A DNA stretch of 64,000 bases from VXNE01 sp965200505 (lineage in GTDB: Bacteria > Pseudomonadota > Gammaproteobacteria > Pseudomonadales > Azotimanducaceae): assembly GCA_965200505.1 (NCBI GenBank), contig OZ241343.1, positions 744,001 to 808,000 of the forward strand, written 5' to 3'. The notes beneath the pieces are model-generated. The model made no database searches, was not told the origin of the DNA, and saw only the letters and a list, made by a program, of their open reading frames with translations. The position numbers and the translations under genes are program-made. Positions within the stretch are counted from its first letter, which is position 1; each line of letters opens with the position of its first letter. Below, one piece after another: positions 44,111 to 51,014 of the stretch.

Positions 44111-45106
44111 TCACAAGCGATAAACCCGCGCCGCCACCCCGTGAAACATCGCTTGCTTCTCGGCCTCGCTGAAGTCCTGCACCAGCTTCTTCATGCCGTT
44201 CCACATCACGGGGTAGGAAATGGAGAGCTTGTCCACCGGGAAGTTGCTCTCAAACATGCACCGCTCTGGCCCGAAGCACTCGATGGTATGCAGGTAGTAA
44301 CGCTTCTGCGCCGCGACGAACTCGTCCGAGGTGGGCGGACGGCTGCCTTCGTGCCAGCCGAAGCCGTTGTCTGGCATGGCGAGGCCGCCGAGCTTGGCCA
44401 CCACGTTGGGGCACTCGGCGATGGCGGCAATGTCCTCCCGCCAGCCTTCGAAAATCTCGTCTTGGCGGCCGGCGTAGGCACCGACGCCCAGCGGTGTGCC
44501 GAAGTGGTCTAACACCATCGTGGTTTCGGGCACGGCGCGGGCGAGCGCCAGGAAATCTTGGTTTTGGTGGAAGAAATGCCAAGTGTCGTAGGTGTAGCCG
44601 AGGCGACCCAGCGTGCGCACACCGGCGCGGAAATCCGCTTCGCCATAGGGGGATGGCGTACGGCGGCCGGGATTGAAGAGCGTACACGTGTCGTCGTGGG
44701 CGCCGGCGTGGCGGATGCCCCGGAAGAGGCCATCGCCGGCGGCTTCATGGGCCGCCAACACGTCTTCAAGCGCTTCTGAGCGCAGGTTCGCGTGGCTGAC
44801 GATGCCGGCCAACAGACCATCGCTCTCCCGCGCCACCCGCGCCACGAACTCCGTCTCCCCCACTGGCCTCATGTGCTCCGGCCCGCCTTCCCGGTAGCTC
44901 GCGCCGCAATCGATGAACACCGTCTTCTCGATGTTGTGCCCGGAGTTCGTGTCCGCCAGCAGGTCGCTCAAGGTGTAGGTGCCGAAGCGCAGCGGTTGCT
45001 CCCACAGGTGATGGTGGGGGTCGATGATGGGGCGCTCTGGGTCAACGATTTCTTCCTGCACGGCCCGCAGCCAAGTGTCTGGGCGTAACGTCGGCATGTC
45101 TGGCAT
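44111..45106 (-). CDS. Amidohydrolase-2 family TIM-barrel hydrolase
   Basis: 331 residues; metal-dependent amidohydrolase of the COG3618 type. The metal motif is DPHHHLWEQP near residue 30; later ligands appear in HDDTCTLFNPG, MVLDHFGTPLG and FESNFPVDKLS with the terminal Asp. Members act on lactones, aromatic acids or related substrates, so the function is open. It lies between aroK (same strand, 114 bp) and a divergent GST gene. Confidence 0.87.
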   Translation of the reverse strand: MPDMPTLRPDTWLRAVQEEIVDPERPIIDPHHHLWEQPLRFGTYTLSDLLADTNSGHNIEKTVFIDCGASYREGGPEHMRPVGETEFVARVARESDGLLAGIVSHANLRSEALEDVLAAHEAAGDGLFRGIRHAGAHDDTCTLFNPGRRTPSPYGEADFRAGVRTLGRLGYTYDTWHFFHQNQDFLALARAVPETTMVLDHFGTPLGVGAYAGRQDEIFEGWREDIAAIAECPNVVAKLGGLAMPDNGFGWHEGSRPPTSDEFVAAQKRYYLHTIECFGPERCMFESNFPVDKLSISYPVMWNGMKKLVQDFSEAEKQAMFHGVAARVYRL

Positions 45107-45229
45107 GGCGCTTCCTCACGGGAGTGATGAGAGGCATTGTCCCCCATCCGCCGAACGGCGGGAACGCCAAGCGCGAAGCGAATCCTCCAGTTCCCTTACA
45201 CTGGACGCCTCTTGAGTTAGGAGGACGCC

Positions 45230-45829
45230 ATGCAGCTCTTCTGGTGCCCCAAGACGCGCGCCCAACGTGCCGTTTGGATGCTTGAGGAAACCGGGCTGGA
45301 CTATGAGCGGGTGACCATAGACGTGGGCGATCCCGAAGCCCCGCGCGACCCGGCCTTCCTCGCCGCGAGCCCGATGGGCAAGGTGCCGGCCTTGGCCGAT
45401 GGCGCGGTGCGTCTGGCGGACTCGGCCGCCATCTGCCTCTACCTCGCGGACCGCTACCCCGCCTGCGGCCTGACACCGGCCATCGACGCCCCCCAGCGCG
45501 GCGCCTACCTCTATTGGATGATTTACACGCCGGGCGTGATCGAGCCGGCGATTGGGGAGCGTTTCAACAAAGTGACCCCCAACCGGTTTTCCTCCGGCTG
45601 GGGAGACTTCGACACGATGATCGCCACCCTCGCCACCGGCTTGGGCGATGGCCCATGGATTCTCGGCGACCAGTTCACCGCGGCCGACGTGATGCTCGGT
45701 TCGAGCGTCCACTTCATGCGGCAATTCGGCCTGTTGGAAGAATCGCCAGTGCTGGAATCCTACGGCGAACGATGCATGGCGCGGCCGGCCTGCCAGCGGG
45801 CGCTGGCGCTGGAATCCGAGACGGATTGA
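45230..45829 (+). CDS. Glutathione S-transferase family protein
   Basis: 199 residues with an N-terminal thioredoxin-like GSH site (LFWCPKTRAQRAVWMLEETG), cis-Pro in MGKVPAL, and the SNAIL-like DSAAICLYLADRY, then the all-helical C-terminal domain (LGDQFTAADVMLGSSVHFM). The position of Cys6 suggests a beta/omega-type site. AGGAGG lies 5 nt before ATG 45230. It is divergent from the amidohydrolase, and the pair may act on related substrates, but nothing in the sequence shows which. Confidence 0.92.
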   Translation: MQLFWCPKTRAQRAVWMLEETGLDYERVTIDVGDPEAPRDPAFLAASPMGKVPALADGAVRLADSAAICLYLADRYPACGLTPAIDAPQRGAYLYWMIYTPGVIEPAIGERFNKVTPNRFSSGWGDFDTMIATLATGLGDGPWILGDQFTAADVMLGSSVHFMRQFGLLEESPVLESYGERCMARPACQRALALESETD

Positions 45830-45885
45830 GCCTGGGGGGGCGCACTGCGGCCGCGGTTCTATGAGCGCCCTTGGTGTCCGGAAAT

Positions 45886-45937
45886 CGTCCACACAGTGGT
45901 TGATTTTCGTCCACACCGTGGTTGATTTCCGTCCACT
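45886..45937 (+). repeat. 2.4 tandem copies of a 22-bp unit with inner palindrome
   Basis: Unit CGTCCACACAGTGGTTGATT (plus TT) at 45886-45907 is repeated at 45908-45929 with two changes, and the first 8 bases recur at 45930. Each full unit holds CCAC-N3-GTGG, an inverted repeat. Placed over the -35 region of the next gene, they look like operator half-sites. Confidence 0.8.
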
Positions 45938-45949
45938 TAATGGTAAGAT
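45922..45949 (+). promoter_or_regulatory. Putative promoter of the AAA_14 gene
   Basis: TTGATT (45922-45927), a 16-base spacer, TAAGAT (45944-45949). Transcription would begin within a base or two of ATG 45958, predicting a leaderless or near-leaderless mRNA. The -35 box lies inside the second 22-bp repeat. Confidence 0.5.
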
Positions 45950-45957
45950 TGCTCGGC

Positions 45958-47187
45958 ATGATCGCCCGTCATGCCGCCACGCGACTGCTCGAAGCCTTGG
46001 ATGACACGCCCGTCGTGTACCTTCAAGGTGCCCGCCAGACGGGCAAGAGCACCTTGGCGCAGCGTCTCGCGGAACAGCGCTTCGCCTCGTACCTCACTTT
46101 GGACACCGCGGCGGTGCTCGCCGCGGCCACCAACGATCCCGATGGCTTCGTGGCCGGGCTTGCGCGCCCGGCGGTGATCGACGAGGCGCAGCGAGCACCG
46201 GCATTGCCTTTGGCCATCAAGGCGGCCGTGGATGCGGACCGACGGCCTGGCCAATTCCTGCTGACGGGTTCGGCCGGGGCGTTGGCGCTGCCGAAGCTCG
46301 CGGATTCGTTGGCCGGGCGCATGGAACTGCACACGCTTTGGCCTTTCTCGCAAGGCGAGACGCAAGGTGTGCGGGAGACGTTCATCGATCGGCTGTTCGC
46401 CGAAGACTTGGCGCCGCCCCCAGTGGCGCCATGCGCGGACGACGAGGTGATCGATCGGCTGTGCGGGGGTGGCTATCCGGACGCCCTTGCCCGCCGCGCC
46501 GGTCGGCGGCGCAGCGCGTGGTTCGACGCCTACGTCACGACAGTGCTGGAACGCGATGTGCGCTCTTTGGCCAACATCGACCGGCTGCTCGACCTTCCGC
46601 GCTTGCTCGGATTGCTCGCCGCACGGGTGGGGCAATTGATCAACCACGCCGATCTCGCGCGCTCCCTCGGCTTGCCCCAGACCACGCTGAAACGCTACAT
46701 GGCGCTCTTGGAAGCGACTTTTTTGGTGTGTCGCCTGCCGGCGTGGTTCACCAACGTGGGCAAGCGGCTGGCGAAGGCGCCGAAGCTGCTGCTGGCCGAC
46801 ACTGGCCTGCTCATGCACCTTCTGGACGTCGACGCCACTCGTCTGGCCCGCGACCGGACGCTGCTTGGCCACGCGCTGGAGAACTTCGTGGCAATGGAAG
46901 TGACGAAACAGCTAGGGTGGTGCGAGCGCCCGTGCCGGCTCTTCCACTTCCGCACCGAGGGCGGCGCGGAAGTCGATCTGGTGATCGAGGATCGCGCCGG
47001 CCGGTTGGTGGGCGTGGAAGTCAAGTGTGTGGCCACGCTGCGCCCACGGCACTTCAACGGCTTGCAGACGCTGGCCGACGTGGCCGGCAAGCGGTTCGTG
47101 CGCGGCGTCGCGCTGTATCTGGGCACCGAGGCGGTACCGTTCGGCCCGAACCTCCACGCGCTGCCGCTGGCCCACCTTTGGACATGA
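45958..47187 (+). CDS. AAA_14/DUF4143 ATPase
   Basis: 409 residues. The N-terminal P-loop LQGARQTGKSTLA (residues 22-34) and Walker B VIDEAQRAP are followed by FLLTGSAG (sensor) and a C-terminal DUF4143 domain with a winged helix (LINHADLARSLGLPQTTLKRY) and a PD-(D/E)XK-like core, EGGAEVDLVIEDRAGRLVG and VEVK. Family members are widespread, horizontally spread and of unknown function; a defence or toxin role has been proposed for some. ATG 45958 has no Shine-Dalgarno, in keeping with the promoter right in front of it. Upstream in-frame ATGs fall within the repeats. Confidence 0.9.
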   Translation: MIARHAATRLLEALDDTPVVYLQGARQTGKSTLAQRLAEQRFASYLTLDTAAVLAAATNDPDGFVAGLARPAVIDEAQRAPALPLAIKAAVDADRRPGQFLLTGSAGALALPKLADSLAGRMELHTLWPFSQGETQGVRETFIDRLFAEDLAPPPVAPCADDEVIDRLCGGGYPDALARRAGRRRSAWFDAYVTTVLERDVRSLANIDRLLDLPRLLGLLAARVGQLINHADLARSLGLPQTTLKRYMALLEATFLVCRLPAWFTNVGKRLAKAPKLLLADTGLLMHLLDVDATRLARDRTLLGHALENFVAMEVTKQLGWCERPCRLFHFRTEGGAEVDLVIEDRAGRLVGVEVKCVATLRPRHFNGLQTLADVAGKRFVRGVALYLGTEAVPFGPNLHALPLAHLWT

Positions 47188-47244
47188 CGGGCACACCCGG
47201 CGCATTGCTACACTGGCACCCATCGTCTCCAAGGAGCGCCGCCC

Positions 47245-47730
47245 ATGGCCGCCGACCCCGTTCCGAGCCGCCTTGGCCTGCCGTCTGGCTATGGCCTGCC
47301 GGAAGACTCGCCGCTGCTTGAATGGCACGACGTAAACGAGCGCCTGGCCGCGGCCTTGCACTATTGGCTGGCCTTGGCGCTCCGCGACGGCCGCCCCATC
47401 ACCCGCCCCATCGACGGCATGTGGGTGAACAACTGCCTCTACTTTTCCGGCGACCGCGAATCCCTGTGGCGACGTGCCCTAGAGGCCAACCCGGAAGCGA
47501 GCCTCCATCTTGAGGACGGCGAACGCGCCGTGATCCTCGAAGGACGGGTGGGCAAGACCACCCCCGACGCGGCCCTAGCCGCCACACTGGCCGCGCAAGC
47601 CAACGCCAAATACGAATGGGCCGACGCGCCGGACTCCGCGTACCAAGCCGAATCCCTCATCTTCCGCCCACGCAAAGCGATGGCTTGGACGCTCCTCTAC
47701 AAGGACGCCACGCGGTTCACGTTCGCTTGA
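47245..47730 (+). CDS. Pyridoxamine 5'-phosphate oxidase-family (FMN-binding split barrel) protein
   Basis: 161 residues with a split-barrel pattern: PITRPIDGMWVNNCLYFSG, LWRRALEANPEASLHLEDG, AVILEGRVGK and the C-terminal PRKAMAWTLLYKDATRFTF. This fits the PPOX class used for FMN or F420 binding, not the vitamin B6 enzyme proper, whose substrate residues I do not see. AAGGAGC lies 8 nt before ATG 47245. The partner and substrate are unknown. Confidence 0.78.
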   Translation: MAADPVPSRLGLPSGYGLPEDSPLLEWHDVNERLAAALHYWLALALRDGRPITRPIDGMWVNNCLYFSGDRESLWRRALEANPEASLHLEDGERAVILEGRVGKTTPDAALAATLAAQANAKYEWADAPDSAYQAESLIFRPRKAMAWTLLYKDATRFTFA

Positions 47731-47895
47731 GAACCGCTTTGTCCACTTGCAGCTTGAAACCAAGCCGGCGGTTGCCACGACGTCGCCTCAGCCAATGACT
47801 ACCTGCCAACCCCACGTCCACCGCAAGTAGGTCTGCTCGCCAAGGTTCGCAACCGCCACGGCGCGGTCGCGGCGGTGCAGCCGCCGGTGCCGGCG

Positions 47896-48225
47896 TCAGT
47901 TCGAACAGGTCTGCATGGCGGACTCGAGAGCCAGCAGTTCCCCTTTGAGCAGGCCGATCTCGCCGGCTCTGTCCTTGGCAAGTGCGCCCGCTCCCGGGAT
48001 GAGCAGCAGGTTGTAAGCGATGCCACGGGCACGAGCGCCGGACTGCTTCTCACTCAGATTGGCCAAGGCAACGGACGCTTCCTGCTTCGCAGCCGTCACT
48101 TGGGCGCAAGAGTAGTGGGCGTACTTGGCGGGATCGACGAATGATGGGGGCACCCCTTCGGGAGCGGAGACGCACCCGGCAATGCCGAGCAGCACAAGAC
48201 ACGCAAAGACGTGGAGCAGTCTCAT
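47896..48225 (-). CDS. Small predicted lipoprotein
   Basis: 109 residues; type II signal peptide with lipobox LGIAG-Cys18. The mature part is short, with a helix-rich stretch (SCAQVTAAKQEASVALANL, IGLLKGELLALESAMQTC) and two further Cys. AAGGAAA precedes ATG 48225 on the minus strand, so the longer open frame to 48321 is rejected. It is likely outer-membrane anchored (Ser at +2). No known domain. The 166 bp to the PPOX gene show nothing I recognise. Confidence 0.75.
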   Translation of the reverse strand: MRLLHVFACLVLLGIAGCVSAPEGVPPSFVDPAKYAHYSCAQVTAAKQEASVALANLSEKQSGARARGIAYNLLLIPGAGALAKDRAGEIGLLKGELLALESAMQTCSN

Positions 48226-48442
48226 GTGGTTTCCTTTTGGGTTGGCAGCCGACCTCGCAGGGAGTGTGCCCACGTCCCTGATCGCGGCGGGGCTGCCAAA
48301 GAGTTGACGTGACGTGAGCACGGACGGGGAACATACACGCCGACGCGCTTTGCGTCAAAGAGATGTGCGGGATGAGAATCCGTGCGGCCCATCGTACAAT
48401 CGCGTTCCTTCCGGCACGGGGTTTGGTGAGTAGGGGAGGAGC

Positions 48443-49561
48443 ATGAACTTCGAGTTCTCCGCGGAGCAGAATCTGCTGCGCGAGCAGGCGAGCGGATTCT
48501 TGGCCGACAATTGCCCGCCGAGCGCCGTGCGCGCCATTCTCGAGGGCGATGCGCCTTACGATGCGGGTTTGTGGCGGCAAGTCGCGGAGCTCGGCTGGAC
48601 GGCCACCACGATTCCGGAGCGGCATGGCGGGTTGGGGCTCTCGTATCTGGAGCTCTGCGTCATTGCGGAGGAACTGGGCCGCGCCATCGCGCCGCTGCCG
48701 TTCTCGTCCTCCGTTTACCTCGCCACCGAGGCGCTGCTCTTGGCCGGCAGCGAGGCACAGCAGGAGGCGTGGTTGCCGAAGCTCGCCGCCGGCGAAGCCA
48801 TCGGCACCTTCGCGTTGGGGGAGAAACCCGGCCAAGCCTCACCCCGCTCTCTCGAAACCACTGTCGCCGCCAGCAAGTTGAGCGGCACCAAGATGCCGGT
48901 GGCGGATGGCGACGTGGCGGATTTCGCCATCGTCGTGGCGAAGAGCGACGCCGGCGATGGCGCCAGCCTGCAGCTCGTGCCCTTGAGCGGGGCCGGCGTG
49001 GCGCGTTCGCCGGTGCAGACGTTGGATCCCAGCCGCTCCCACGCCAAGTTGGATTTCGATGGTGCCGCCGCCGAGCCCTTGGGCGCGGAGGGCGCCGGCT
49101 GGGGCTTCACGCAACGGCTTCTCGATCGGGCCGCGGTGTTGTTCGCTTGGGAACAGATCGGCGGTGCCAACGCGGCCTTGGAGCAGGCGAAGGAATACGC
49201 CATGGGCCGCTACGCCTTCGGGCGCCCCATCGCCGGGCATCAGGCCATCAAGCACAAGCTGGCCAACATCTATGTGAAGAACACCTTGGCGCGGTCGAAC
49301 GGCTACTACGGCGCATGGGCGCTCTCCACCGAGGCGGCGGAGCTGCCGCTGGCCGCGGCCACGGCGCGGGTGAGCGCCATCGAGGCTTACTACTACGCAT
49401 CCAAGGAGAACATCCAGACTCATGGCGGCATGGGCTTCACTTGGGAGTTCGACTGCCAGTTCCACTACCGCCGCGCCAAGCTCCTGTCTGTGAACATCGG
49501 CAGCGAAGGCGTCTGGCAAGACCGGCTGATTGCCGCCATCGAACGGAACGACGCGGCCTGA
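48443..49561 (+). CDS. Acyl-CoA dehydrogenase, first of a pair
   Basis: 372-residue FAD-dependent acyl-CoA dehydrogenase fold: N-terminal helices (MNFEFSAEQNLLREQASGFL), TTIPERHGGLGLSYLEL, middle beta domain, and C-terminal helices with RYAFGRPIAGHQAIKHKLA and IQTHGGMGFTWEFDCQFHY. The next gene, 27 bp on, encodes a second, 404-residue ACAD; such neighbours often form alpha2-beta2 enzymes for unusual acyl-CoAs such as steroid side chains. Substrate not determined. AGGGGAGGAG is an excellent RBS before ATG 48443. Confidence 0.9.
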   Translation: MNFEFSAEQNLLREQASGFLADNCPPSAVRAILEGDAPYDAGLWRQVAELGWTATTIPERHGGLGLSYLELCVIAEELGRAIAPLPFSSSVYLATEALLLAGSEAQQEAWLPKLAAGEAIGTFALGEKPGQASPRSLETTVAASKLSGTKMPVADGDVADFAIVVAKSDAGDGASLQLVPLSGAGVARSPVQTLDPSRSHAKLDFDGAAAEPLGAEGAGWGFTQRLLDRAAVLFAWEQIGGANAALEQAKEYAMGRYAFGRPIAGHQAIKHKLANIYVKNTLARSNGYYGAWALSTEAAELPLAAATARVSAIEAYYYASKENIQTHGGMGFTWEFDCQFHYRRAKLLSVNIGSEGVWQDRLIAAIERNDAA

Positions 49562-49588
49562 GCACGGGCCAAGAGAGGACACCACAGC

Positions 49589-50803
49589 ATGGATTTCAAC
49601 GATTCCCCCGCCGAGGCCGCCTTCCGCGCCGAGGCCCGCGCCTGGCTCGCCGCGAACGTGCCGACCCAAGATGAGCTCAAGGGCTTGGACGAGATGGCCC
49701 GGGCGAAGCTCTGGCAGAAGCGCAAGTTCGACGCCGGTTGGGCCTGCATCCGCTGGCCGAAGGAATACGGCGGCCGCGGCGCCTCGCCCATGGAACAGGT
49801 CATCCTGACGCAGGAGGAAGGCAAGTCCGGTGCCCCGGACACGGGCTTCTTCATGATCGGCCAAGGCATGGCGGCGCCGACCATGATGGCTTGGGCGACC
49901 GAGGAGCAGAAGGAGCACTATGTTCCCCGCTTGGCTTCCGGGGAAGACATTTGGTGCCAGCTCTTCAGCGAGCCGGCCGGCGGTTCGGACCTGGCGGCGC
50001 TGCGCACCAGCGCGGTGAAGGATGGCGACGAGTGGGTGGTGAACGGCCAGAAAATCTGGACTTCCGGCGCTCACTACAGCGACTACGCCATCCTTGTGCT
50101 GCGCACGGATCCCAACGTGGCCAAGCACAAGGGCCTCACCTACTTCTTCGTGGACATGAAGTCCCCCGGCATTGAGGTGAAGCCCATCAAGCAGATTTCC
50201 GGGGACTCGAACTTCAACGAGGTCTATTTCACGGACGTGCGCATTTCAGATTCGCAGCGCTTGGGCGCCGTGGGGCAGGGCTGGCAAGTGGCCATCACCA
50301 CCTTGATGAACGAACGGGCGGCCATCGGCGGCGGTGGCGGCGGCGTTGGCTTCCGCCAAGTTTACGAACTGGCCAAGCGCGTGGATTTGGATGACCGGCC
50401 GGCCATCGAGGACAAGCGCGTGCGGGCCAAGCTGGCAACGTGGTATGCCCAGGAAGCGGGGCTGCGCTACACCGGCTACCGCTCGATGTCCGCGTTGTCG
50501 CGGGGGCAGACGCCGGGGCCCGAGAACTCCATCGGCAAGTATGTGGGCGCATCCAAGACGCAGGACATGGCCTCCTTCGCCATGGACCTGCTCGAAGGCG
50601 CCGGCGCCATCGTGGACCCGCAGTTCGTCGAGCGCGCCGGCATCTTCCAAGGCGCCTTCATGGCGGCGCCGGGCGGCCGCATCGCCGGCGGCACGGACGA
50701 GATCATGTTGAACATCCTCGCGGAGCGGGTGCTCGGCATGCCGCAGGACGTGCGGGTGGACAAGGGCATCCCCTTCAACCAAGTGCCGACCGGGGCGTCC
50801 TGA
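49589..50803 (+). CDS. Acyl-CoA dehydrogenase, second of a pair
   Basis: 404 residues: IRWPKEYGGRGASPMEQVI, QLFSEPAGGSDLAALRTSA (FAD/substrate loop), VVNGQKIWTSGAHYSDYAI, and the C-terminal AGGTDEIMLNILAERVLG that binds the adjacent FAD. Together with the upstream gene it probably makes a heteromeric enzyme in beta-oxidation of an unidentified acyl-CoA. It ends about 210 bp before clpB, and that gap contains the heat-shock promoter candidate. Confidence 0.9.
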   Translation: MDFNDSPAEAAFRAEARAWLAANVPTQDELKGLDEMARAKLWQKRKFDAGWACIRWPKEYGGRGASPMEQVILTQEEGKSGAPDTGFFMIGQGMAAPTMMAWATEEQKEHYVPRLASGEDIWCQLFSEPAGGSDLAALRTSAVKDGDEWVVNGQKIWTSGAHYSDYAILVLRTDPNVAKHKGLTYFFVDMKSPGIEVKPIKQISGDSNFNEVYFTDVRISDSQRLGAVGQGWQVAITTLMNERAAIGGGGGGVGFRQVYELAKRVDLDDRPAIEDKRVRAKLATWYAQEAGLRYTGYRSMSALSRGQTPGPENSIGKYVGASKTQDMASFAMDLLEGAGAIVDPQFVERAGIFQGAFMAAPGGRIAGGTDEIMLNILAERVLGMPQDVRVDKGIPFNQVPTGAS

Positions 50804-50937
50804 CGATCTAGCGGCGGGGCTTCACGGCCCGGCGGCTGGCTTCGGCCCGCAAAGCCGCACAGAAAAAGGCGGCACGAAACCACCCCACGGGCGAGCGTCC
50901 GCGGGGTGCCATCCCTCGCATCGCCGGCAACGCGACA

Positions 50938-50962
50938 TTGCAATGCCGTGGCCAGCCCCCAT
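50938..50962 (+). promoter_or_regulatory. Sigma-32 (heat-shock) promoter candidate for clpB
   Basis: TTGCAA (50938-50943), a 13-base spacer and CCCCAT (50957-50962) followed by TTA, matching the sigma-32 consensus CTTGAA-N13-15-CCCCATnT. It lies about 50 bp before the clpB start, as expected for this heat-shock gene. Confidence 0.65.
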
Positions 50963-51014
50963 TTAGCATCCAAGGCAGAAATCAGTGCCGGCACACCGGC
51001 AGGAGACACTGACG

